Origin: JAKVCB01 sp963578605
GTDB taxonomy: Bacteria; Planctomycetota; Planctomycetia; Pirellulales; Lacipirellulaceae
Length of the DNA: 52,945 nt
Direction of reading: 5' to 3'
NCBI GenBank assembly: GCA_963578605.1
Contig: CAUZEA010000032.1
Location: 1 to 52,945 of the forward strand
Positions 44,037 through 51,771 of this stretch are shown piece by piece. Position 1 is the stretch's first letter. Every line of letters begins with the position of its first letter. The position numbers were made by a program, and so were the translations under genes. The notes below the pieces were generated by a model. It did no database searches, was not told the origin of the DNA, and saw nothing but the letters and a program-made list of their open reading frames with translations.

Positions 44037-45239
44037 TTAGATTGCGACTTTCGCGACATAAATGCTGTTGTCGCTACCGAACTTCTCGCACACGCGGCAG
44101 TCGAAAGGGTCGGGTCCGGTGGTTTGCATCCATTCGGAGGTTGTGACCCACGATTCGCGCTCGCTGATCGTCGTAATGCCGAAGTTACCGAGCCGGGCAC
44201 CACGTTCCGGAACGAGAATCTGCTCGGTTTCTCGCAAGACGCACAGATGTTCGTGATCGAACTCGGCAATAAATAAGGGCGCTCGATGGCGGAAGACATG
44301 GTCGTTATTGGCGCCCCGGCGGGTGTACACCAGGTACAACCGGCCTCCCAATGTCAGCCAGTGGGTTTGCGTGTTGTAACTACCCAGTTCGTCGCCATCG
44401 TCGAAGACGAGTCGCTGTGGCGACACGAAGTGCAAACCGTCTTCACCGACCGTGACGTAATTGTGATCGTCGTTCCTCAAAGAAAGCAGGAATCGTCCTC
44501 CAAACTGGATCAGCGAGGGTTCCGCAAAGCCACGCCCGGTCTTCATGGTAAACGTGTCGCCATGCTCCAAGTAGGAAAGCGACTGTCCGTCAAAGCTGCA
44601 ACGCATCACGAGCGAAACATCCTGAGAATCGAACTGACCGTGCGAAGACTCGATGAGTGACGAGTAGGTAGGCAGGAGAATATCACCGTTGGGCAAGTCG
44701 TAACGTTGGCAACTGCCGGCCCCTTCCATGAAGAACAGATCGTCGGTCGGTACGTCGAGTTTACCATACGGCGCCCAACAACCGGCCGCCGGATCATAGA
44801 CACTGTAGGCCGTTGATTTAGGACGCGGAAAAGGTTGGATTTCGTCACCGATGTAGCGAATCGTGTGTCCCGTTCCCAACAACACGCCCGTTGCGACGTG
44901 CCACCCGGGCCAGAAGTCGCAAACGCCTTCTTCAATCCCATCGGGCACCGGCCGGCGCCGAAAGGCATCGCCATTTCCCGCAGGACCAGACCACGTTTGG
45001 CCGCCATTGTCGGTCCACATGTTGTGGATCGGGTAGAAGACGTCCGATCCGCTAATCCGCAACGCGTGCATGGTAAGCACAACGGTAAACGGATCTCCCG
45101 TACCGGCGACCTCGCCCGGAATCATCCCCGCCCGCGCGTGCACCCAACACGTCCTGCGATCGTAGCCCTTGTGGATCGTTTGCCGCTGAATGTCGAGCAT
45201 CGGCGCCTCGGTTTCCCCGTGAAGATAATCACTCACCAC
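44037..45239 (-). CDS. Sialidase-like propeller protein, paralogue 3 of 3
   Basis: A 400-residue member of the same family (GYDRRTCWVHARAGMIPG, TDNGGQTWSGP, FMEGAGSCQRYDLPNGDILL, RGFAEPSLIQFGGRFLLSLR). It shares the C-terminal text of the others (RGANNDHVFRHRAPLFI, LVPERGARLGNFGIT) but is clearly the most divergent. It has no signal peptide. The frame opens with GTG at 45239 and the first ATG is at 45200, so the 5' end may have been lost or the protein may be cytoplasmic. It is the first gene of the tandem array. Upstream lies a 600 bp region of gene fragments. Confidence 0.78.
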   Translation of the reverse strand: MVSDYLHGETEAPMLDIQRQTIHKGYDRRTCWVHARAGMIPGEVAGTGDPFTVVLTMHALRISGSDVFYPIHNMWTDNGGQTWSGPAGNGDAFRRRPVPDGIEEGVCDFWPGWHVATGVLLGTGHTIRYIGDEIQPFPRPKSTAYSVYDPAAGCWAPYGKLDVPTDDLFFMEGAGSCQRYDLPNGDILLPTYSSLIESSHGQFDSQDVSLVMRCSFDGQSLSYLEHGDTFTMKTGRGFAEPSLIQFGGRFLLSLRNDDHNYVTVGEDGLHFVSPQRLVFDDGDELGSYNTQTHWLTLGGRLYLVYTRRGANNDHVFRHRAPLFIAEFDHEHLCVLRETEQILVPERGARLGNFGITTISERESWVTTSEWMQTTGPDPFDCRVCEKFGSDNSIYVAKVAI

Positions 45240-45288
45240 TTGCAGGTTAGTCCACGTGCCAGAACTCGTTAGATCCCATCAACGCCTG

Positions 45289-45501
45289 CTAGAGATTTCT
45301 CATGACCTGTTGGCTGATGGTAACGTCCTGCGGCACTTTGTCCAGGTTCGTTTCCAGATAGTCGATCGGGCCTTTGACACACTTGCCTGTCAGAAGTGAA
45401 GTAACGAAACTGACAGGAATTTTAATCCCCTGACACGCTTCGTCCTGGAACGAGGCGTCTTCGTACGGGCAGAACTCGATGCGGTCGCCCACGCGTCTGA
45501 C
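45289..45501 (-). pseudogene. C-terminal fragment of an unrecognised protein
   Basis: After a TAG the frame reads RRVGDRIEFCPYEDASFQDE, then SFVTSLLTGKCVKGPIDYLE and a final DVTISQQVMRNL. It looks like the genuine end of a globular protein without its beginning; the only start is GTG. I do not recognise the family. It overlaps the tail of the neighbouring PEP-CTERM fragment in another frame, so at least one of the two is not translated as written. Confidence 0.4.
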
Positions 45502-45851
45502 CCGCTAAAGAAAACAAAGAGTCCTGACCCCTTCTCTTCGGTCGGGACCCCTTCTCTTCGGTGCAAAACGGTTCCGCCGGTAAGTAACGCGATACCAAGC
45601 AACAGCAGGCAGGATGGTTCCGGAACTGCGTCAACATAAAGTTTATTGTGCGGCCCTGTATACGCCCAACCGGTCTCAAATTCCAGCCGACTTATCTCAA
45701 AATGAAGTCGGCCAATGTTGAATTGGGCACTCGTTCCGTCCACCACCAGGGTCGCATTGCCGGTGTCCATGTCCACGATCATGTCCCACCGTTGCCACCT
45801 GTCGTAGGCGTAAGTGACGCTGGAGTTTTTCCACACGGCATCGCTGCCGGA
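45400..45851 (-). pseudogene. 5'-truncated PEP-CTERM protein fragment
   Basis: The frame starts directly after the TGA of the efflux adaptor gene and reads SSVTYAYDRWQRWDMIVDMD and VVDGTSAQFNIGRLHFEISR, part of a lectin-like beta-sandwich. It then shows the sorting signal VPEPSCLLLLGIALLTGG followed by HRRE: VPEP motif, hydrophobic segment and basic tail. Such signals direct export and processing by exosortase. The N-terminus and signal peptide are absent. After HRRE the frame reads through into low-quality sequence to 45390, indicating that the original stop was lost. Only the domain and the sorting motif are reliable. Confidence 0.65.
45526..45562. repeat. Two tandem copies of a 20 bp unit beside a GGGGTCAGGACTC-type motif
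   Basis: GACCCCTTCTCTTCGGT occurs at 45526-45542 and again at 45546-45562 (period 20 bp). On the other strand the left edge reads GGGGTCAGGACTCTTTGTTT, a motif type I associate with dispersed repeat elements near REP-type transposases; that link is from memory only. It sits at the point where the PEP-CTERM fragment loses its proper end. Confidence 0.4.
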
Positions 45852-47075
45852 TCAATGTTGTGGTGTGGATGTTGGTAGCGTGTTTGATTTTCCAGTCACC
45901 ACTTCCACCGGGTGTCCCGGCAGGGCTGCCTGTAAACCTTCGACGATGACCCGTTCCCCTTTTTTCAATCCCGCGCTTACCACATAACTGTCTTTGTAGC
46001 TGACCGCGATAGTTACCGGCCGTGACTCCACCTTGTCGTCTGCACCCACCACAAGGACATGGGCGCCGGACTGCGTGCGCAGGAGCGCCGGTTGGGGGAT
46101 CAGCAGGGCGGCGGTTTGTTCGCCCGCGATGAGATGGACGGGGACGTATTGCCCCGGGATCAGAACCAGGCCGGCTTCGGATTGCTCGGGATTCTTGAAT
46201 ATTGCCCGCAGTGTCAGGCTATCCGTCTGGCGGTCGATGTTGTTGCTCATAAAATCGACGCTGCCCTCCTCAGCGAACGTGGAACCGTCGGGAAGGCTGA
46301 TCCGGGTCTTGAAACTCTTCAGGCCTTTTGGCGCCATACCTTCTGCCTGAAATTTCTGAATGTCGGCCATGCGGGCCCGGCTGATCTGAAAGATCACATA
46401 GATAGGATCAAGCTGCACGAGACTGGTCATGACAGACTTTTCCGCGGTAACCAGGGCACCTAAGTGAAACAGCGTGTTATCGATGCGGCCCCGGAAGGGC
46501 GCCCTGATTTGTGTGTAGGAAAGATTCAGTTTGGCCTCTTTCAGATCGGCCTGGTCTTTAGCGACACCAGCCTTGTATTCCGCCAGCGTCGAATCCGCCT
46601 TCTGCTTGTCCTCTACCGAACCAGCGCCGGCTTTTGCCAACCTGGTATAGCGATCCGATTCTTCCTGCCAGTACTGTTGCGAGGCCTGATCGCTTTGCAA
46701 CTGCGCTGCGGCAGATGCGACCTTGTTCTGGAAGGGACGCGGATCGATAACATAGAGCAGGTCATCTTTCTTCACAAAGGCGCCTTCTTCAAAGTCTCTT
46801 TCGAATATGAAGCCCGATACCCTCGGTACGATGGCGACCTGCCTGAAGGCCCGAACCGTCCCTGGAAACTCCATGATTATCGGGATGTTCTGTTCTTCAA
46901 CCTGCGTGACCACAACCTTTGGCGGGGAGAGTGCTTTTTCGCTGCTTTTCTTTTCTTCGCAACCGGTTACCAAGACCACCGATAACAACAGGACCAGCTG
47001 CAACGAGGGTAGTCGGTGGGCACGTGAAAGCGGAAGAGGCAGAATCTTGACTCGTCGGTTTGAAATCATCACCAT
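45852..47075 (-). CDS. RND efflux periplasmic adaptor (membrane fusion protein), lipoprotein
   Basis: A 407-residue MexA/AcrA-type adaptor linking the inner-membrane pump to an outer-membrane channel. A signal sequence with lipobox VTGC (Cys39) anchors it to the inner membrane. The lipoyl half-motifs are PRVSGFIFERDFEEGAFVKK and NLSYTQIRAPFRGRIDN, separated by a coiled coil (about 113-180). Beta-barrel and membrane-proximal domains follow, ending GERVIVEGLQAALPGHPVEV. It is 3 bp downstream of the pump gene, thus co-transcribed; adaptor-second order is less usual than adaptor-first. No TolC-type channel gene lies in the window. Confidence 0.92.
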   Translation of the reverse strand: MVMISNRRVKILPLPLSRAHRLPSLQLVLLLSVVLVTGCEEKKSSEKALSPPKVVVTQVEEQNIPIIMEFPGTVRAFRQVAIVPRVSGFIFERDFEEGAFVKKDDLLYVIDPRPFQNKVASAAAQLQSDQASQQYWQEESDRYTRLAKAGAGSVEDKQKADSTLAEYKAGVAKDQADLKEAKLNLSYTQIRAPFRGRIDNTLFHLGALVTAEKSVMTSLVQLDPIYVIFQISRARMADIQKFQAEGMAPKGLKSFKTRISLPDGSTFAEEGSVDFMSNNIDRQTDSLTLRAIFKNPEQSEAGLVLIPGQYVPVHLIAGEQTAALLIPQPALLRTQSGAHVLVVGADDKVESRPVTIAVSYKDSYVVSAGLKKGERVIVEGLQAALPGHPVEVVTGKSNTLPTSTPQH

Positions 47076-47078
47076 GGG

Positions 47079-50000
47079 TTACGCCGGTTTTGGGTTATCA
47101 GGGTTGTCTGTGCGTTCAAAAGAGCCGGAACTGGCCGCCTCTGAGCGGAACCAGCCTGTTCGCAGTCTTTCGATGATGTAATAGAAGACCGGTACCACCA
47201 TAATCAGCATCGTTGCCAGCGCGAGACCGCCGACAACCGTGGTGCCCAGGGAGCGTCTAGCGCTGGCCCCCGCGCCCGTGGCCAGCACCAATGGCATCAG
47301 CCCGATAATAAACGCAAGCGCGGTCATCAGAATGGGCCGCAACCGGATGCGGGCAGCAGTCACTGTTGCCTCCATGATACTTGCTCCCTTCTTACGGTAT
47401 CCCTGGGCGAATTCGACAATCAGAATTCCGTTCTTTGCGACCAGGCCGATGAGGACGACCAGCCCGATCTGACCGAAAACATCCAGGTCGAGGCCGCGAA
47501 ACAGCAGACAACCCACAGCACCCAGCATCCCCAACGGAACGCCCAGCAAGACGACGATCGGGATTGTCCAGCTTTCATAGAGGGCGGCCAAAACAAGAAA
47601 GACAAATACGACCGAAAATCCGAAAATGATAGGCGCCATACCGCTGGCCTTGAGTTGTTGGTATACGAGGCCAGTCCAACTGGTGCCGAACTGCGAGGGT
47701 AACACTTGCTCCACAACTTCCTGCATGGCTTTGACGCCGTCGCCGGAACTGAATCCCGGCGCAGAGGTCCCCTGCACCGAGATAGATGGATAGAGATTAT
47801 AGTGTGAAATATTGTAGGGACCGGTCGTCTCTTTAATTTTCACAAAGGCGCTCAACTCAATCATTTCGTTTTTATTATTGCGTACATAGAGCCTGAGAAG
47901 ATCGTCGGCTTGCGCCCGCGCATCTGATTCGGCCTGGATATAAACACGATAGACACGACCGAACCGGTTGAATTCGTTGACGTACAGTGAACCAAGGTTG
48001 GCCTGCAGGGTACTGAACAGGTCCTTGAGCGAGACACCATGGGTGAACACCTTGGTGCGGTCGATATCGAGGTATAACTCCGGGAAGTCTGCGTTGAATG
48101 TCGTATAGACGACTCCCAGTTCGGGCCGCTCCATGGCACGGGTGATCAGGTTTTGAGTTGCGTTGTCCAGAGCTGGTATTCCCAGGTTGTTCAGGTCTTG
48201 AACTTCCATCGTGAAACCCGCGGTGGAAGCGAGGCCGGGAATCGGTGGAGCGTTGATTACGACAAAACGTGCCTCTGGAACCGCTTGGAGTTGTTCCTCG
48301 AGGCTCTCGATAATTCCAAAGGCGGAAAGTTGCGGTGTCTTTCGCTCGCTCCAATCCTTCAAGTTCAGAAAGGATATTCCCATGTTCGGTTGTTTTATCT
48401 GATCAATGACGTTGTAACCAGCGACTGCAACGATCGATTCCATCCCAGGGTTCTGGAGCACAATCTTCGTGGCTTTGTCCATGGCAGACTGGGTGCGATG
48501 AATCGTTGCACCTTCAGGCAACTCCGTGATAAGAAGCACATAGCCCTGATCCTCTTCGGGAATAAATCCCTTGGGGATGTCGAGAAAGGCATGGATTGTC
48601 AGCACACAGAGACCAGCAAAGGCAAGCACGAGCAGGTACCAGACACGCGTGAGCATGCGGATGACGGCGACGTAAACATTGACCAGCTTTTGAAAACCGT
48701 TGTTAAACACCCGAAAGAAGAGAGCCTGGCGTTTCTTTTGCGGAGCAAGAAAGACTGCGCAAAGGGCCGGACTGAGTGACAGCGAGTTGATGCAGGAAAA
48801 CGTCACGGCGATCGCGATGGTGATCGAAAACTGGTTGTACAGGCGTCCTGTCAGCCCGGGCATACAGGCGACCGGTATGAAAACTGCAAGCAACACCAGG
48901 GTGGTGACGAAAATGGGGCTACGAACTTCGGCAAGGGCTTGCCGGGTGATTTTGACGATATCCTCGCCACCTTCCTCCAGATGCCTCATGACGTTTTCGA
49001 CGACAACAATTGCGTCGTCCACGACCAGGGCGACCGCCAGCACCAGGCCCAGCAGACTGACACTATTGATCGAAAACCCCAGGGGCAGCATGACGGCGAA
49101 GGTCGCAATCAACGAAACCGGAACCGCGATCATCGGGATGAGTGTCGCCCGTGCCTGCTGAAGGAAGATGAACACCACCAGTAACACCAGGATGATTGCC
49201 TGAAAAAGTGTAATCAAGACTTCCCAGATGGACTCTTCCACAAAGCGTGTGGTGTCATAAGGAGTTTCCCAAACCACATCTTCAGGAAAGTGCTGTTCCA
49301 ACTGCTCCAGGGTTTCCACCACCCGTTGCTTGATCTGGATACCATTGGCATTGGAAAGCTGAAAAACCGCTATCGTGGCGGTTTCCTTGCAATTCAGGTA
49401 GGTCATCCAGTCATATTCCTGGGATCCCAACTCCACGCGGGCCACGTCGCGGATACGGACAATGGACCCGTCCTTGGCGACCCGAACAATGATGTCACCG
49501 AACTGTTCGGACTGGACAAGCCGCCCTTCCGTACTGACCTGGTACTGGAATGCCTGTCCGGCGGGGGCCGGTGCCTGTCCCACTTTTCCACTTGCCGCCT
49601 GTTGATTTTGATCGGCAATCGCCTTTTGAACATCCGTCGCCGTCAGGTCCATATTGCTCAGCTTCTGCGGATCCAGCCAGATGCGCATTGCATAGTCAGA
49701 CGCACCAAAGTTCGTGACCTGTGAAACGCCGGGAATGCGGGATAGAGGATCGACAATATGGATGGTCGCATAGTTTTGCAGAAAATTGCCATCATAGGTG
49801 CCATTGGGGGATGACAGGCTGACAGCCAGGAGTATGTTCGGTGAGTTTTTGATCACCGTAACGCCAACCTGCTTGACCTCTGGAGGCAACTGTGACAGCG
49901 CCGTATTGGTTCGACTCAAGAGCTCCATCTGGCCAACGTTCTGGTCAAAACCAACCTCGAAGGTCACCGTGATCGAAGTATCCCCGTTATCCGTACTGTT

Positions 50001-50237
50001 GGACGACATGTAAATCATGCCGGACGAGCCATTGAGTTGCTCTTCAAGGGGCGTGGTGACCGAATCAGCCACGACTTTTGCATCGGCGGCGATATATTGT
50101 GTCGTGACCTGCACCTGCGGCGGGACCAGTGGCGGGTATTGCGAGATTGGCAGCAGGAAGAGGCACACACTGCCCGTCAGTATCATCAACAGGGCGAGAG
50201 CCGTCGCAAATATTGGCCGCGTAATGAAAAAACTCAT
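47079..50237 (-). CDS. RND-family multidrug efflux pump, AcrB/MexB type (HAE1)
   Basis: A 1052-residue inner-membrane proton antiporter. I chose the ATG at 50237 (MSFFITRPIFATALALLMIL), the canonical opening of the family; an ATG 13 codons upstream adds an atypical basic stretch. Hallmarks include the TM4 proton-relay Asp pair in LVVDDAIVVVENVM, YVLLITELPEGATIHRTQ at the start of the second half, the pore/porter domains, and GLVAKNGILIVEFAQ. Length is normal and no defect is seen. Substrates of HAE1 pumps are hydrophobic or amphiphilic compounds. An inverted repeat at 50339-50378, about 100 bp upstream, may be the operator for a regulator not encoded here. Confidence 0.94.
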   Translation of the reverse strand: MSFFITRPIFATALALLMILTGSVCLFLLPISQYPPLVPPQVQVTTQYIAADAKVVADSVTTPLEEQLNGSSGMIYMSSNSTDNGDTSITVTFEVGFDQNVGQMELLSRTNTALSQLPPEVKQVGVTVIKNSPNILLAVSLSSPNGTYDGNFLQNYATIHIVDPLSRIPGVSQVTNFGASDYAMRIWLDPQKLSNMDLTATDVQKAIADQNQQAASGKVGQAPAPAGQAFQYQVSTEGRLVQSEQFGDIIVRVAKDGSIVRIRDVARVELGSQEYDWMTYLNCKETATIAVFQLSNANGIQIKQRVVETLEQLEQHFPEDVVWETPYDTTRFVEESIWEVLITLFQAIILVLLVVFIFLQQARATLIPMIAVPVSLIATFAVMLPLGFSINSVSLLGLVLAVALVVDDAIVVVENVMRHLEEGGEDIVKITRQALAEVRSPIFVTTLVLLAVFIPVACMPGLTGRLYNQFSITIAIAVTFSCINSLSLSPALCAVFLAPQKKRQALFFRVFNNGFQKLVNVYVAVIRMLTRVWYLLVLAFAGLCVLTIHAFLDIPKGFIPEEDQGYVLLITELPEGATIHRTQSAMDKATKIVLQNPGMESIVAVAGYNVIDQIKQPNMGISFLNLKDWSERKTPQLSAFGIIESLEEQLQAVPEARFVVINAPPIPGLASTAGFTMEVQDLNNLGIPALDNATQNLITRAMERPELGVVYTTFNADFPELYLDIDRTKVFTHGVSLKDLFSTLQANLGSLYVNEFNRFGRVYRVYIQAESDARAQADDLLRLYVRNNKNEMIELSAFVKIKETTGPYNISHYNLYPSISVQGTSAPGFSSGDGVKAMQEVVEQVLPSQFGTSWTGLVYQQLKASGMAPIIFGFSVVFVFLVLAALYESWTIPIVVLLGVPLGMLGAVGCLLFRGLDLDVFGQIGLVVLIGLVAKNGILIVEFAQGYRKKGASIMEATVTAARIRLRPILMTALAFIIGLMPLVLATGAGASARRSLGTTVVGGLALATMLIMVVPVFYYIIERLRTGWFRSEAASSGSFERTDNPDNPKPA

Positions 50238-50338
50238 CAGGTCCGCCGTTATCCTTTTTTTGGAGCAGCTTGACACTAGCCGCGGCCGGGACTCGTGTCA
50301 ATCACCATCCGAGACACCGAAGACATCCGACAAAAAGC

Positions 50339-50378
50339 AGACAGGCAACATTCTGAAACTTGAAAATGCCGCCTGTCT
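50339..50378. promoter_or_regulatory. Inverted repeat upstream of the RND efflux operon (candidate operator)
   Basis: The arms AGACAGGCAACATT (50339-50352) and AATGCCGCCTGTCT (50365-50378) are complementary at 12 of 14 positions, with a perfect 8 bp outer stem and a 12 nt spacer. Lying about 100 bp before the pump start, it could bind a dimeric regulator or form an RNA hairpin. No regulator gene is present in the window. The rest of 50238-50639 shows no gene; it separates the pump from the divergent glycosyltransferase. Confidence 0.4.
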
Positions 50379-50639
50379 GGTTCACCTGTTCTGGTTTGTC
50401 CGTCAGGAAGGTTGCACCTAGCTGCACCGCCTGAAACGTTTCCATGAGCGGGTTGATGATCGACCGGCGCATAGAGGTTGCCATTGTCGTCATCGAGAGC
50501 ACTGGCGGTTGCAATCAGTGCTAGTGGGTGAAAAGGTATTGTAATCGTTAAAGGTAGTCATCTTGACGCCCGATTTTGGTGAATATCACGTACCGTGCTG
50601 CTGCGGGTATTTCTGTTTACTGAGCTCAACGGGGAAACG

Positions 50640-51491
50640 ATGTCTGGTAAAACAGCTATTTTTATTCCCACATTTGGCAGGCCGCAACGAGTTACAGAAA
50701 TCGCGGAAGAATTGTGCGCTGCAACCACCGCCCCCTATCGCCTCTACTTTATTGTGGAGAAACACGATCCTGACACGCTTGCAGCTGTCGAGCGCGTCGA
50801 CGCCACACTCATCATGAACCCGGGACCTCCAACATATGCTTCGTGTATAAATTCGGCTTACGCTCAAACTGACGAGCCCTATTTGTTTACAGGCGCCGAC
50901 GACTTGAACTTTCACCCTGGTTGGCTCGCGGCCGCCGTGAACTGCATGTCCGATCCTGCGATTGATGTTGTAGGAACGGCGGATCCTTTGCATAACGCCC
51001 GCGACCACTCAACCCATTCGCTGGTCCGCCGAAAGTATATCGAAGAACAGAGTGGCTGCATGGATCGTCCGAACACTGTGCTCTATCCCTATTGGCATGG
51101 GTGGACCGACCATGAGTTTCTAGGCGTTGCCAAGGCCCGGGGCGTTTATTATTACTGTGAAAAATCGCTGGTCGAGCATCTCCATCCGGGCTGGGACTGG
51201 TTGGGGCGAGTCAATAGCGACGGCGAGAATTTTGACGCCACCTATGCCAAGGGCAATCGCAATCATCGCCAGGACACGCGACAGTTCTTACAGCGGAGTT
51301 CGCAGTGGATCGATCTGCTGCCCAACGAATCGCGCGCCAACGTTGGTATCAAGAAATTTGTTCGCCGCAACCGGGGATTCCAAGGCAAGGTTCGCTTCGG
51401 CCTGAAGACGGTCAAGTCAGTCATTCGTCGCGAAGTGACTCGGCAGATCCAGCGACTGAAGCTCGCAGATTCAGCGACGGACAGGAACTGA
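50640..51491 (+). CDS. GT2-type glycosyltransferase
   Basis: A 283-residue cytoplasmic glycosyltransferase with the GT-A opening TAIFIPTFGRPQRVTEIAEE (about 5-24) and the metal/nucleotide motif FTGADDLNFHPGWLAAA (about 83). A later TDHEFLGVAKARG matches the acceptor-side aspartate region. It probably adds a sugar to a surface polysaccharide or glycoprotein. The start at 50640 follows a GGGG stretch; the frame extends upstream only to a GTG. The C-terminal 50 residues are basic (VRRNRGFQGKVRFGLKTVKS), suggesting membrane-surface contact. The 280 bp downstream contain one coding-like scrap on the minus strand (GVGKYPKVWSVFDRAGATNG) of unknown family. Confidence 0.82.
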   Translation: MSGKTAIFIPTFGRPQRVTEIAEELCAATTAPYRLYFIVEKHDPDTLAAVERVDATLIMNPGPPTYASCINSAYAQTDEPYLFTGADDLNFHPGWLAAAVNCMSDPAIDVVGTADPLHNARDHSTHSLVRRKYIEEQSGCMDRPNTVLYPYWHGWTDHEFLGVAKARGVYYYCEKSLVEHLHPGWDWLGRVNSDGENFDATYAKGNRNHRQDTRQFLQRSSQWIDLLPNESRANVGIKKFVRRNRGFQGKVRFGLKTVKSVIRREVTRQIQRLKLADSATDRN

Positions 51492-51771
51492 GCTGCGGAG
51501 CGACTTCGGCATCTCTGCCCCAATTGTTATTGTGTCGCCAGACGACGGTCCCACGTAAGGGTCCCTCCGGAAGAACGAATCCATTCGTTGCCCCCGCTCG
51601 GTCAAACACTGACCAGACCTTTGGGTATTTTCCAACACCCAACATTTTCAAGTCCCGGAATGTTGCCTCTCTGGTTTTGATTTCATGTCCTTGCGACGCT
51701 TCGCCAAAACCGGATTGTCTTTCGCTCCCATCGCCGCATGCAGTTTCAGCCCCGCACGATATTCTTAAGAC

